Source: Rhodospirillaceae bacterium
GTDB lineage: Bacteria; Pseudomonadota; Alphaproteobacteria; Thalassobaculales; Thalassobaculaceae
NCBI GenBank assembly: GCA_018401495.1
Contig: JAGYJX010000006.1
Span: forward strand, 620,001-684,000
DNA length: 64,000 nt
Direction of reading: 5' to 3'
How positions within the stretch are numbered: position 1 is the stretch's first letter; the number at the start of each line of letters is the position of its first letter. The notes under the pieces are model-generated. The model made no database searches. It saw only the letters and a list, made by a program, of their open reading frames with translations, and had not been told where the DNA came from. The translations under genes were made by a program, and so were the position numbers. Shown piece after piece: positions 31,092-41,379 of the stretch.

Positions 31092-32258
31092 TTATACCGC
31101 AATCGGGTCCCGCCGTCCGTTCAGGCGGCCGTCGGCGGCGCGTTCGGCCCTGCCCGAGGCGACCGCCTCCATCACCGCGGCGCTGATCGCGGCGGTCCCC
31201 GAGGAGCCGCCGAGTTCCACGGGCTTCAGCGTGCCGTCGGCGAAGGCGCAGGTGACCGCCTGGTCCAGGACCCGGCCCGGCCCGCCCGCAGTCGGGAACG
31301 CCGTGCTGGTCGCCCAGCCACTCCAGCATCATCGCCGCCGACAGGAAGGTCGCGGTGGGGTTGGCGAGGCCGCGGCCGACGATGTCCGGCGCGCTGCCGT
31401 GGCAGGGCTGGAAGACCGCGTGCCGCTCGCCGATGTCGGCCGACGGCGCCATGCCCATGCCGCCCATCAGGCCGGCGCCGAGATCCGAGAGGATGTCGCC
31501 GAACATGTTCTCGGTGACCATCACGTCGAACATCCACGGCCGGCGGACCATGTTCAGGGCGCAGGCGTCGACATACATGTGGTTGGCGGTCAGGTCGGCG
31601 TGGCGGCCGGCGACCTCGTCGAAGATCTGGCGGAAGTAGAAGAATCCGCCGATCACGTTGGCCTTGTCGATGCAGGTCACCTCGCCGCGGTGACCCCGGT
31701 CGCGACGCCGGGCGGCCAGCTTGAAGGCGAAGTCGAACAGCCGCTCGAGCCGTGCCGGGTCAGCGTCATGGTGTCGTGCGCCGCCGTCGGCCGGTCGGCC
31801 GGGCCGTCGAACCGGGTCTTGCCGCGGCCGGCGAACAGGCCCTCGGTGCTCTCGCGGATCAGCACGAAGTCGAGCGACTGGGCGCGCGGGTCGGACAGCG
31901 GGTTGGGCGCGCCGGGCTGGGTCTTGACCGGCCGGACGCCGGCGAACAGCTCGAACTGCTCGCGCATGTCGAGTTGCGGGGCGATCTCGCGGCCGTCGGG
32001 ATACCGGATGTCCGGCATCCCCATCGCGCCCAGCAGGATGGCGTCGGCCGCGGCCGCCCGCGTCATCGCCTCCTCGGGCAGCGCCGTCCCGGTCTCGCGG
32101 TAATGCGCCGCCCCGGCAGCCTCATCCTGGAACCGCAGGTCGAAACCGCCGAGCCGCTGCTGCAGCAGCCGCAGGATCTCGATGGTCGGCGTCATCACCT
32201 CGCGGCCAATGCCGTCGCCTGGGAAGACCGAGATCTGGAAGGCGGTGTTGGCGCTCAT
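31092..32258 (-). CDS. Isopropylmalate/isocitrate dehydrogenase family enzyme (frameshifted)
   Basis: NAD-dependent decarboxylating dehydrogenase of the IPMDH/tartrate dehydrogenase family, about 388 residues when joined. N-terminal frame: ATG 32258, FQISVFPGDGIGREVMTPTIE, DAILLGAMGMPDIRYPDG, LDFVLIRESTEGLFAGRG. A second frame gives TCIDKANVIGGFFYFRQIFDEVA and VMVTENMFGDILSDLGAGLMGGMGMAPSADIG (the signature with catalytic Asp residues). A third gives AFADGTLKPVELGGSSGTAAI ending at the TAA 31092-31094. Breaks lie near 31755 and 31300. The IRESTEGLFAG loop and lack of leuCD neighbours make tartrate or another beta-hydroxyacid dehydrogenase as likely as LeuB. Confidence 0.75.
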
Positions 32259-32403
32259 GGGCGGGCTTCCTCGGGTTGCCGGAGCCTGGTTCATCGCGGC
32301 TTCGTTGGGGTCGCCGGCATCGTGGCGCGCCCGCCCGCGCCGGGCAAGGGCCGATCCGGGCGGGCAGCAGGACCGGCTCGTCGCAGGAGGTTTTGGAACC
32401 TCG

Positions 32404-33138
32404 CATCCAACTCAGATCGTGGCTGACCCAGGCGCGCCGGGTCTCGATCCGGCCATGGTCGCCATCGGTCGTCGCTGCCGTGGCCAAGCTGGCGCGGACA
32501 TCCGGGATGTCGAAGTAGCTCGCTACCATCTTCTGCAAGGCCGGGCGGTTCGCCTTCAGCCGCAACAGATAGTCTCCGCCCCGCTCGCGGATCAGCCGCG
32601 CGGTCTCGGTCTGGCAATGGATGGCGTCGGCGGTGACCAGACGACCCTCCAGGTCCAGGCAGCGCAGAAGCGCCCGCGCCGCCAGGATCTCGCTGTCGCC
32701 GTCGGCAACCCGGAAACTCTCCTGCCCGATCACCAGGCGGGTCGCCGAGGCGAACGCCGTCACCACGGCAAGGGGGTTAGCCTGAGCCGCGTCGTCGAAC
32801 GACCGGCGCAAGGTCTTGCCGTCGATCGCGATCACGCCCTCGCCCACAGCCCCCAGGTCATCAACGAACTGTCCGAAGCACGACCCGAACGCCGACGGAT
32901 CCAGAAGCCGGAAGATCCGAGAGAACGTGTCGTGGCTCGGAACCCCGTTCTTCAGGCGCAGGAATTCCCGGAACAGATCCTCCCGGTCGACCGCGAAATC
33001 AGCGAAGTCGGAACAACTCTCTGCTCCGCAAACTGCCGCCGTCAGCGCCATCGTCAGCACCTCCAGCAGATCATGGCGCTTCGCATTCCCCGTCCGAGGG
33101 TCCGGCAACGCCGCAAACGCCTCATCGATCCAAGACAT
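32404..33138 (-). pseudogene. ISAs1-family transposase, C-terminally truncated
   Basis: The first 245 residues of an ISAs1-type DDE transposase are intact: DUF4338-like N-terminal part (FAALPDPRTGNAKRHDLLEVL), GVPSHDTFSRIFRLLDP, and catalytic candidates Asp106 (VIAIDGKTLRRS), Asp171 (VTADAIHCQ) and Glu232 (HGRIETRRAWVSHD). After SWM the sequence stops resembling the family and the last roughly 120 residues are absent. The frame then runs by chance into the neighbouring dehydrogenase gene. No terminal repeats were found on either side, so it is a fixed remnant. Confidence 0.85.
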
Positions 33139-33157
33139 AACTGGCTCTCCTGGACGC

Positions 33158-33922
33158 TCAGACGGTGGCCGCCTGCCACAGGATGCGCAGCGCCAGGGCG
33201 GTCAGGATGACGCGAAACCCGATACGGAACAGGCGCTCCGGCAGGCGGACGACGATCGCCTTGCCCGCGACGGTGCCGGCGAACCCGCTGACGATCATGG
33301 CGGCGATCAACGGCAGCCAGGGACCGAAGGCGAATCCGGCAACGGTGAAGGCCGCGACCTTGAGGGCGTGCTTGAGGCTCATGCACGCGGCGAAGGTGCC
33401 GATCGTCGCCTGCCGGTCACCCAGGCGTTCGGCCGACAGGAAGGGTGCCAGGAACGGGCCGGTAGCGCCCACGAACATGGTGATGAACGCGGTGGCGGCG
33501 CCCACGAGGGTAAAGCCCCGCACCGGCACCGGCCGCGACCCGAGCTTGGGGGCCCAGGTGGAGACCAGGATGAACACCCCGATCAGCCCGAGCAGGACCG
33601 GTCTCGGCAGGTTGATCGCCACGCTCGCACCGACCGTGACGCCGACCACGGCGCCGAGGGCGAACCAGCCCAGGATGGCCCGCCGGACATGCCGGTGGAA
33701 CAGCGCGGCGCGGCCCAGATTCGACCCCAGCTGGACGACCCCGTGGACCGGGATCAGGACCAGGGGCGGGACCGCCCCGGCCATCACCGCCAGCATCAGC
33801 AGGCCGCCGCCGATCCCGAGGGCCGCGGTCAGCATGGACGCGGCAAAGCTGACGGCCACCAGGCCGATCGCGACCCAGGGATCGAGTCCGTCCGGGACCG
33901 CCAGGGCGATCAGGTCAACCAT
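33158..33922 (-). CDS. TauE/SafE (TSUP) family membrane transporter
   Basis: A 254-residue inner-membrane protein with about eight hydrophobic segments. The two repeat halves of the TSUP family are visible: the glycine-rich TAALGIGGGLLMLAVMAG (about 32-49) and the second-half TMFVGATGPFLAPFLSA (about 147-163). Family members export sulfite, sulfoacetate or related organosulfur anions, but many are unassigned. The ISAs1 remnant begins 20 bases beyond its 3' end. Confidence 0.85.
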   Translation of the reverse strand: MVDLIALAVPDGLDPWVAIGLVAVSFAASMLTAALGIGGGLLMLAVMAGAVPPLVLIPVHGVVQLGSNLGRAALFHRHVRRAILGWFALGAVVGVTVGASVAINLPRPVLLGLIGVFILVSTWAPKLGSRPVPVRGFTLVGAATAFITMFVGATGPFLAPFLSAERLGDRQATIGTFAACMSLKHALKVAAFTVAGFAFGPWLPLIAAMIVSGFAGTVAGKAIVVRLPERLFRIGFRVILTALALRILWQAATV

Positions 33923-33929
33923 GCGCCGG

Positions 33930-34332
33930 TCACTCCAGTCCGGCGGCGGCGTTCATCTCCGGCAGCAGCGCCACGCAGGAGCCGAGGTTCTCGCGAACCT
34001 TGGGACCCGCCTCCTCCGGCTTCAGCTCGATGATCGTGCCGACGATCGCCGTGCGGTCGACCACGTGCTCGATGAACCACGGTTCGCGATGGGCCTGCGG
34101 CAGGTGGCGCGCGCTCAGCGCGTCGATCACGCCGGATGAACGCCTGGCGGTTGGTCTCGTGGGGCTCAACCGGCAGGTCCAGCTGGTCGAGGCCGGCCTG
34201 GTGGAAGGCGGCGCAGGAGGCGGCGATCGCCAGGAGTTCCTTCTCGCGCTCGGGCGTTGCGGCGGCGTCGGCGGCGGCCAGCAGCGACGCGGCCAGCCCT
34301 GCGGCCAGGGCCAGGAGTGGTCGGCGGATCAT
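33930..34332 (-). CDS. Small exported hypothetical protein (one frameshift)
   Basis: About 133 residues when joined. ATG 34332 starts a signal peptide (RRPLLALAAGLAASLLAAADAAA), followed by ATPEREKELLAIAASCAAFHQAGLD and ETNRQAFIR. A one-base loss near 34135 leads into VIDALSARHLPQAHREPWFIEHVVDR, TAIVGTIIELKPEEAGPKVRENLGSCVALLPEMNAAA. Two Cys (in ASCAAFHQ and GSCVALL) could form a disulfide. No family recognised. It lies 7 bases upstream of the TauE gene on the same strand, so the two are probably co-transcribed. Confidence 0.65.
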
Positions 34333-34428
34333 CGGTGGTCCCCCTGCGGGCATTGATTATGGTCATCACTAAGCACACCGCTTTCGGCCCCACAATCGCC
34401 GCGACCACTGCCCGCAGGAGATGCGACC

Positions 34429-35073
34429 ATGACCGATCCCGCCGTCGCCGCCGCCCAGGAGGCCGTCAGGGCCCTCAAGGAGCGGGTGCAAAGCCTCGAC
34501 GAGAACGCCCTCGACCTGCTGTTCCGCGATGCCCGCACGTTCAACGGGTGGCAGGACCGAGAGGTCCCCGACGCGCTGCTGCACCGGCTGTTCGACCTGA
34601 TGAAGATGGCGCCGACCAGCGCCAACATGTCGCCGGCGCGGATCGTCTTCGTGAAGTCGGCGGAAGCCAAGGAACGGCTGCGGCCGACGCTGTCGCCGGG
34701 CAACGTCGACAAGACCCTGGCGGCCCCGGTCTGCGCCATCATCGGCTACGATCAGGAGTTCTGGCGTCACCTGCCGAAGCTGTTCCCCCACCGCGACATG
34801 ACCGGGGCGTTCAAGGACAACCCGACGGCGGCAGAGACCGCGGCGTTCCGCAACGCCACCCTCCAGGGCGGCTACTTCATCCTGGCGGCCCGCGCGATCG
34901 GACTGGACTGCGGCCCGATGTCCGGGTTCGACAACGCCAAGATGGACGCCGAGTTCTTCGCCGGCACCGCGGTGAAGTCGAACTTCCTGTGCAACCTCGG
35001 CTACGGCGACCCGACGACGGTGTTCCAGCGGTCGCCGCGCTTCGACTTCAGCGAGGTGTGCACGATCCTGTGA
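34429..35073 (+). CDS. RutE/HadB-like nitroreductase-family reductase
   Basis: A 214-residue FMN-dependent nitroreductase-fold enzyme closest in pattern to malonic semialdehyde reductase RutE. Motifs: [99 protein letters not shown] and [15 protein letters not shown]. RutE reduces 3-oxopropanoate in pyrimidine breakdown. No rut genes are near; instead a ring-cleaving dioxygenase follows 46 bases downstream, so a role in aromatic or aldehyde detoxification is possible. CAGGAG precedes the ATG. Confidence 0.85.
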   Translation: MTDPAVAAAQEAVRALKERVQSLDENALDLLFRDARTFNGWQDREVPDALLHRLFDLMKMAPTSANMSPARIVFVKSAEAKERLRPTLSPGNVDKTLAAPVCAIIGYDQEFWRHLPKLFPHRDMTGAFKDNPTAAETAAFRNATLQGGYFILAARAIGLDCGPMSGFDNAKMDAEFFAGTAVKSNFLCNLGYGDPTTVFQRSPRFDFSEVCTIL

Positions 35074-35119
35074 ACCTCGATTACACTGGCGCGCGACCCC
35101 GTGGGGAGGGGAGGAGCCG

Positions 35120-35989
35120 ATGCGCGACCTTGACGAGCACGACATCACCGACGCGGTGCTGGCGCGGATGGCGGGTGCTCCCGACCCGCGGTTGCGCGAG
35201 GTCCTGGGGGCGCTGATCCGCCACCTGCACGCGTTCGCCCGCGAGGTCGAACTCACCCCCGCCGAATGGGAGCGCGGCATCCGGTTCCTGACCGACACCG
35301 GGCACGCCTGCGTCGGCGACCGCCAGGAGTTCATCCTGCTGTCGGACACGCTCGGCCTGTCCATCCTGGTCGACGCCATGGCCAACCGGAAGCCGACCGG
35401 GGCGACCGCGTCGAGCGTGCTCGGGCCGTTCCACCGGGACGGCGCGCCCGAGCTGGCGGCCGGCGAGACCATCGCGCGGCAGGCGCAGGGGACGCCGGCC
35501 GTGGTGCGCGGACGGGTGCTGGACACCGCCGGACAGCCGATCGCCGGGGCGCTGCTGGACGTCTGGCAGACCAACGGCAACGGCCTCTACGAGACCCAGG
35601 ATCCCGATCAACCCGACATGAACCTGCGCGGCCGGTTCCGGACCGACGCCGAGGGGCGCTACCGGTTCCGCACGGTCGAGCCGGTCAGCTACCCGATTCC
35701 GCACGACGGGCCGGTCGGCAGCCTGCTGCGAAGCCTGGACCGCCACCCGTTCCGACCGGCGCACATTCACTTCATCGTCGCCGCCGACGGCTTCGACACC
35801 CTGGTGACCCAGGTGTTCTCGGCCGGCGATCCGTACCTCGGCTCCGACGCGGTGTTCGGCGTCAAGGACAGCCTGGTGGCGGCGTTCCGGCGGATCGACG
35901 ATCCCGAAATCGCCGCCCGCCACCGGACCTCGGTGCCGTTCGGGCTGCTGGAGTACGACTTCACCTTGAGCGGGGGCGGCTCCGGCTGA
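35120..35989 (+). CDS. Intradiol ring-cleavage dioxygenase, hydroxyquinol 1,2-dioxygenase type
   Basis: A 289-residue non-heme Fe(III) dioxygenase that opens catechol or hydroxyquinol rings between the two hydroxyls. N-terminal dimerisation helices (residues 1-100), then SSVLGPFHRDGAPEL and the intradiol core LDVWQTNGNGLYETQDPD, MNLRGRFRTDAEGRYRFRTV. Fe ligands are probably the Tyr in GNGLYET, the Tyr in VSYPIPHDG, and the two His in PFRPAHIHFIVAADG. Length and the NLRGRF motif suit hydroxyquinol dioxygenase better than protocatechuate dioxygenase. It pairs with the RutE-like reductase. Confidence 0.85.
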   Translation: MRDLDEHDITDAVLARMAGAPDPRLREVLGALIRHLHAFAREVELTPAEWERGIRFLTDTGHACVGDRQEFILLSDTLGLSILVDAMANRKPTGATASSVLGPFHRDGAPELAAGETIARQAQGTPAVVRGRVLDTAGQPIAGALLDVWQTNGNGLYETQDPDQPDMNLRGRFRTDAEGRYRFRTVEPVSYPIPHDGPVGSLLRSLDRHPFRPAHIHFIVAADGFDTLVTQVFSAGDPYLGSDAVFGVKDSLVAAFRRIDDPEIAARHRTSVPFGLLEYDFTLSGGGSG

Positions 35990-36068
35990 GACCGGCGCCG
36001 CATAACTGCCCGATTCATATGACTGATGGCGCTGAGCGCCGTGTTGCCTTGAGCCTTGGAGGTCCGCT

Positions 36069-39000
36069 TTGCGCAAGATCCTGATCGGCCTGTCGGTGGT
36101 CGTCGTCGTCCTGGTCGCCGCCGTGCTGGTGGTGCCCGGCCTGATCGACTGGAACGGCTACAAGCCGGAGATCCAGGCGGCGGTGAAGCAGGCCACCGGG
36201 CGCGACCTCCGTCTGGAGGGCGACATCGGGCTGTCGGTCCTGCCGTCGCCGTCGCTGTCGGTCGAGAAGGTGGCGTTCGCCAACCTCGAGGGCGGCTCGG
36301 TCCCGGACATGGCGCGGCTGGAATCGTTGCGCGTGCATCTGGCGCTGCTGCCGCTGCTGACCGGCAACGTCCACGTGACGTCGGTGACCCTGGTCGAGCC
36401 GACCATCGTGCTGGAGCGGCTGGCCGACGGCCGGGCGAACTGGGACATGGCGCCCGACGGCGCCGCGCCGGCGGCGCCGGGTGCCGGTGGCGAGGACAGC
36501 GGCGATGCCGGTGGCGCGCCGGCCTTCGCCCTGGATTCCGCGACCATCGAGGGCGGCTCGGTGCTGTACCGCGACGTCGCCGGCGGCACCGAGCATCGGG
36601 TCGACGCGGTCAACGTGGTGGTGTCGGCCGGTGGGCTTGAAGGGCCGTTCGAGGCCGACGGCAGTTTCAACTACCAGGGCCTGCCCATGACGCTGGACGC
36701 GTCGGTCGGCCGGCTCGGCGCCCAGCGGTCGACCTCGATCAAGGCCGTCGTCACCGCCGCGGACCGCGCGCTGAGCGCGACCGTGTCGGGATCCCTCGAC
36801 GGCAGCGGCCCGAGTTTCAAGGGCGAGGCGAAAATCGAGGCGCCGGATCTCGGCAAGGCCGTCGACCAGCTGGCCGCCGCCCTCGGGGGCGCCGCGCCGG
36901 CATCGCCGGTCGGCCCCGGCCAGCCGTTCTCTGTCACCACCGCCATCGACGGATCGCCGTCGGCGATCAACCTGAACGACCTGACGATCGCGCTCGCCGA
37001 TTCCCGGATCCAGGGCAGCGTGGCGGTCGGACTGTCGGCGGTGCCGACGGTCGACGCGAAGCTGTCCGGCAACCGCCTCGATCTCGACGCCCTGCTTCCG
37101 GGCACCGCCCGTGAGGCCGGTGGCGGCGGCTCGGCGGCACCCGCGGCGGCCCCGCGGCCCCGGGGGCAGGGGCGCCCGCGCCCGCCCAGTCCGAGACCTT
37201 CGCCATGCCGGCCGGCATCGCCGGTTCGGTCGACGTCGCCATCGACGCCGTCCAGTTCCGGGGGGCGTCGATCCGGTCGGTCCGGCTCGCCGGCGATCTC
37301 GCCGATGGCGCCGCCAATCTCCGGCTGGCGACCGCCCAGCTGCCCGGCGGCACCGAGCTGACGGTCACCGGCACCGTCGTGTCGAACGGCGTGGAGCCGA
37401 CCTTCGCGGGCCGGGTCGAGGCGGTGTCGGACAACCTCCGCGCAACCCTGAACTGGGCCGGCGTCGATACCGCCGCCGTGGCGCCCGACCGGCTGCGCAA
37501 GGCGTCGATCCAGGCGGCGGTCACCGCGACGCCGCGCCAGGTCGAGGTCACCGACTGGACCATGGAACTGGACGCGACCAAGGCCAAGGGCGGCCTGACC
37601 CTGGTGGTGCGCGAGCGTCCGGCGTTCGGGCTCAGCCTGGAGGTCGATCGCATCAACATCGACGCCTACCTGCCGCCGCCGGCGGCAGGTGCGCAGCCGG
37701 GCAACGCCACCTCGCCGACTGCCGCGGCCGGCCCGGCACCGGCGGCCGGCGACAACCCGTTGGCGGCGCTGACGGCGGTCGATGCCAACGTCAACATCAA
37801 GATCGGCGAGGCGACCGCGTTCGGGGTCCCGGTGCGGGACGCCCGCATCGACGCGTTGCTGCAGAACGGCACGCTGACCCTGCGCGACGTCGGGGTCGCC
37901 GATCTCGGTGGCGCCCGTGCCTCGGTTGCCGGCGTGTTGCGGGACGCCGCCGGCAAGCCGTCGGTCGACATGACCTTCGACGTCACGGTGGTGAACGTCG
38001 ACCGCTTCGCCAAGCTGCTGTCGACGGAGTCGCCGATCGCCGCCAAGCAGCTCGGTCAGGTCGCGCTCAAGGGCTCGGCGTCCGGCGACATGCAGGACGT
38101 GAAGGTCGACGTCCGGCTGACCGCCGCCGGCGGCAATCTCGGGGTCAAGGGGACGGCAAAGCCGTTGGCAACGCCGCCGCGCCTCGATCTGGCGCTGTCG
38201 CTGGCCCACCCCGACGCCAACAAGCTGGTCGCGGCCCTGGCTCCCGGCGCGCTCGACGGCGCCGGGCCGCTCGGGGCCCTGAACGGCGAGGGTGCCATCG
38301 GCACCCGGGACGACGGGCGCTACACGGTCCGTCTCGGGCTGACGGTGGCCGGCGGTTCGATCGGCCTGGTCGGCAACACCGACGCCTTCGCCGCGGTCCC
38401 GGCCGTCGACATGGCGGTGGAGGCGACGCACCCCGACGCCGTCAGGCTTATTCGTACCTTCGCGCCCACCTACCGGCCGGCCGGATCGAATCTCGGAGCG
38501 TTCAAGGCCCGCACCCGCTTCCAGGGCCCCGTCGATAACGTCCGGCTGTTCGAGACCGAGCTTGGCGCCGGCGCCATCCGGGCCACCGGCGAGGGCACGG
38601 TGGATTCCCGCGGCGACCGGCCGGCGGTGATGCTGGCGCTGGCCGTGAACAAGGTCGAGGTCGATCCGTGGTTGCCGCCTTCAGCACCCAAGCCGGCGGG
38701 TGCGGCACCGGCCGCCCCGGTGCCGGCGGGGGCGGCCGCCCCGGCCGGGAGTGGTCGCGCGAACGGATCGACACCTCCGGCTTGTCGGCCCTGGATGCCG
38801 GGCTGACGGCGACCATCGCCTCGATCGCCTACGGCTCGTACGTGGTCGACAACGCCAATCTCGACGTCCGGTTGAAGGACGGCGTTCTCGACGTGTCCCG
38901 GCTCGCCGGCGGCATGTTCGGCGGCACTTTCGACCTGAACGCCCAGATCGCCGACCGTCCGACGCCGACCGCGGCGCTGGTCGTCAAGGTGCGCGACGCC

Positions 39001-39735
39001 GATGTCCGCCAGGCGGCAAAGACCGCGGCCGACACCGACACGGTCAGCGGCATCCTGACCTACGACACCGACCTGCAGACCCGGGGCGTGTCAGAGTTCG
39101 ACCTGGTATCGGGACTGTCGGGAACCGGATCGTTCAGTGTCCGGGACGGGGTCGTCGAAGGCTTCGACCTCAAGGCGTTCTCGGACCAGCTGAAGTCGCT
39201 GGACCGGGCGCCCGACTTCGTGCAGCTGGCGCAGCGGTCGCTGTCCGGCGGCGAGACGCGCTTCACCGCGCTGTCCGGCACCTACACCGTCGCCAAGGGA
39301 GTCCTGCGTTCGACGGACATCGCCCTGCAGGCGGATGCCGCGACCGGCACGGCCACCGCCGTGGTCGACCTGCCGCCGCAGCAGATGGACATCGTCAGCT
39401 CGTTCCGGCTGTCCGAGCATCCGAACTCGCCCCCGGTCGGGTTGCGGCTGGTCGGCCCGCTCGACAACCCGCGTCGGATCCTCGACATCGAGGCGATGCA
39501 GGCGCACATCCTGCAGCGTCTGGTGGAGCGTGGCCTGCTGAAGCAGCTCGACAAGAACGGCAACGTTCAGGAGCTGCTCAAGGGCCTTGGCGGCGGACAG
39601 GCACCGGCAACTACCGCGCCGGCCCCGTCGCCCGATCCCGGTGCGGCGCCCCAGCAGCCGGCACAACCGACGGAGCCGGTGAAGCCGGAGGACGCCGTCC
39701 GGGGGTTGCTGCGCGGCCTGATCAAGCCGAACTGA
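36069..39735 (+). CDS. AsmA-family envelope protein (two frameshifts)
   Basis: Large inner-membrane-anchored periplasmic protein (about 1220 residues joined) of the AsmA/TamB-like group, implicated in lipid transport and outer-membrane homeostasis. It begins at TTG 36069, with GGAGG 6 bases upstream. One N-terminal membrane segment (LIGLSVVVVVLVAAVLVVPGL) is followed by LIDWNGYKPEIQAAVKQATG and IGLSVLPSPSLSVEKVAFAN, the AsmA signature. The C-terminal AsmA_2 region includes LSGTGSFSVRDGVVEGFDLKAF and VDLPPQQMDIVSSFRLSEHPNSPPVGLRLVG. Pro/Ala-rich linkers contain the breaks, near 37160 and 38755, both in GC-rich runs. Its end overlaps the convergent RHH gene by 14 bases. Confidence 0.85.
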
Positions 39736-39967
39736 CGGGGTCGAGGTGCGCCCGCCGGGCGCATTCCTCGAGAACCCAGACCCGCACGGCGCTCGACAGG
39801 TTGGTGGTGCGCTTGCGGTCGATCTCGGCGATCAGCGCGTTGACGGACTGGCCGCGTTCGTTGGCGAAGCCCCCGAGTCGACGCCAGAAGGCGTCCTCCA
39901 TGGACACGCTGGTGGCGTGACCGGCGATCGTGACCGATCGCTTGCGGGGGGCGGTCGGATCGGTCAC
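39722..39967 (-). CDS. Ribbon-helix-helix domain protein (RHH_4 type)
   Basis: An 81-residue small DNA-binding-type protein: [20 protein letters not shown] (the beta ribbon) followed by [25 protein letters not shown] and a C-terminal [12 protein letters not shown] helix. It starts at GTG 39967, which overlaps the fumC stop by 4 bases (GTGA), so it is translationally coupled to fumarase. This fumC-RHH pairing is common in alphaproteobacteria. Its targets are unknown. Confidence 0.8.
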   Translation of the reverse strand: MTDPTAPRKRSVTIAGHATSVSMEDAFWRRLGGFANERGQSVNALIAEIDRKRTTNLSSAVRVWVLEECARRAHLDPVSSA

Positions 39968-41358
39968 CGGTCCCGCCCGAGCATCGCCTCCGGACGAACC
40001 CAGAGGTCGAAATCCGCCGGCGTGACCAGCCCCAGACGGATCGCCGTGTCGCGCAGGCTGCCGCCCTCGGCGTGCGCCGTCTTGGCGATGCGCGCCGCCG
40101 CGTCGTAGCCGATGTGAGGGGCCAGCGCGGTGACCAGCATCAGGCTGCGGGCGAGCAGGTCGGCGATGCGGTCGCGATCCGCCTCCAGCCCTTCGACGCA
40201 GCGCTCGGCGAAGCTGGCGGCGGCGTCGCCGAGCAGTCGGACGGACTGCAGCAGGGCGTCGATCATCACCGGCTTGAAGACATTCAATTCCATATGGCCG
40301 TTGGCTCCGGCGAAGGTGACGGTGGTGTGGTTGCCGAACACGCGGGCACACACCTGCGTCAACGCTTCGGCCTGCGTCGGGTTCACCTTGCCCGGCATGA
40401 TCGACGACCCCGGCTCGTTGGCCGGCAGGATCAGTTCGCCGATTCCGCAACGCGGCCCGGAGCCGAGCAGGCGGATGTCGTTGGCGATCTTGGTCAGCGA
40501 CACGGCGACGGTGTTCAGCGCCCCCGACGCCTCGACCACCGCGTCATGCGCCGCCAGCGCCTCGAACTTGTTCGGTGCGCTGGTGAACGCCAACCCGGTC
40601 AGCGACGCCAGCTCTTCCACGAAGGCCCCGGCGAAGCCGGCCGGGGCGTTGACGCCGGTGCCGACCGCCGTGCCGCCCTGCGCCACTTCGCTGAGGCGCG
40701 GCAGCGACGCCTCGACCCGGGCGATCCCCATGGCGACCTGGTGGGCCCAGGCGCCGACCGCGTCGCCGAGCGTCAGCGGCGTGGCGTCCTGCAGATGGGT
40801 GCGGCCGATCTTCACGATGCCGGCGAAGGCGTCGGCCTTGGCGGCCAGCGCGGCGTGCAGGCGCCCGAGGCCGGGCAGCAGGCGGGCGTGGATTTCCCGC
40901 ACCGCCGCGATGTGCATGGCGGTCGGAAAACTGTCGTTCGAGGACTGGCTGCGGTTGACGTGATCGTTGGGGTGCACCGGCGACTTGCCGCCGCGCGCGC
41001 CGGTGAGAGCCTCGTTCGCCCGTCCGGCGATCACCTCGTTGAGGTTCATGTTGGTCTGGGTCCCGGAGCCGGTCTGCCAGATCACCAGCGGGAACTCGTC
41101 GTCGAGCTCGCCGCGGGCGATCGCGGCGGCGGCGGTGTCGATCGCCTCGGCGATCGCCGGCTCCAGTTCGCCGAGCCGGCGGTTGGCGCGCGCCGCCGCC
41201 TGCTTCTGGAGGGCGAAGGCCCGGATCAGGGCCACCGGCATGCGCTCGCCGCCGATCGGGAAGTTCCCGATCGATCGCTGGGTCTGGGCGCCCCAGTAGC
41301 GCTCCGACGGCACCTCGACGGCGCCGAGGGTGTCGGTCTCGGTCCGGGTGGCGGGCAT
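39964..41358 (-). CDS. fumC: Fumarate hydratase, class II
   Basis: A 464-residue iron-independent fumarase converting fumarate to L-malate in the TCA cycle. Motifs: [20 protein letters not shown] near the N-terminus, [49 protein letters not shown] and the lyase signature [17 protein letters not shown]. Length is standard. ATG 41358 is preceded by the rRNA methyltransferase gene on the same strand, and a small RHH gene is coupled downstream. Confidence 0.95.
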   Translation of the reverse strand: MPATRTETDTLGAVEVPSERYWGAQTQRSIGNFPIGGERMPVALIRAFALQKQAAARANRRLGELEPAIAEAIDTAAAAIARGELDDEFPLVIWQTGSGTQTNMNLNEVIAGRANEALTGARGGKSPVHPNDHVNRSQSSNDSFPTAMHIAAVREIHARLLPGLGRLHAALAAKADAFAGIVKIGRTHLQDATPLTLGDAVGAWAHQVAMGIARVEASLPRLSEVAQGGTAVGTGVNAPAGFAGAFVEELASLTGLAFTSAPNKFEALAAHDAVVEASGALNTVAVSLTKIANDIRLLGSGPRCGIGELILPANEPGSSIMPGKVNPTQAEALTQVCARVFGNHTTVTFAGANGHMELNVFKPVMIDALLQSVRLLGDAAASFAERCVEGLEADRDRIADLLARSLMLVTALAPHIGYDAAARIAKTAHAEGGSLRDTAIRLGLVTPADFDLWVRPEAMLGRDR

Positions 41359-41379
41359 GTCGATCTCCGTCGATCGTGG

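Noticed and set aside
32122..32403. C-terminal extension of the ISAs1 transposase frame
   Set aside because: After residue 245 the frame reads the GC-rich spacer and the antiphase of the dehydrogenase start; it has no transposase similarity.
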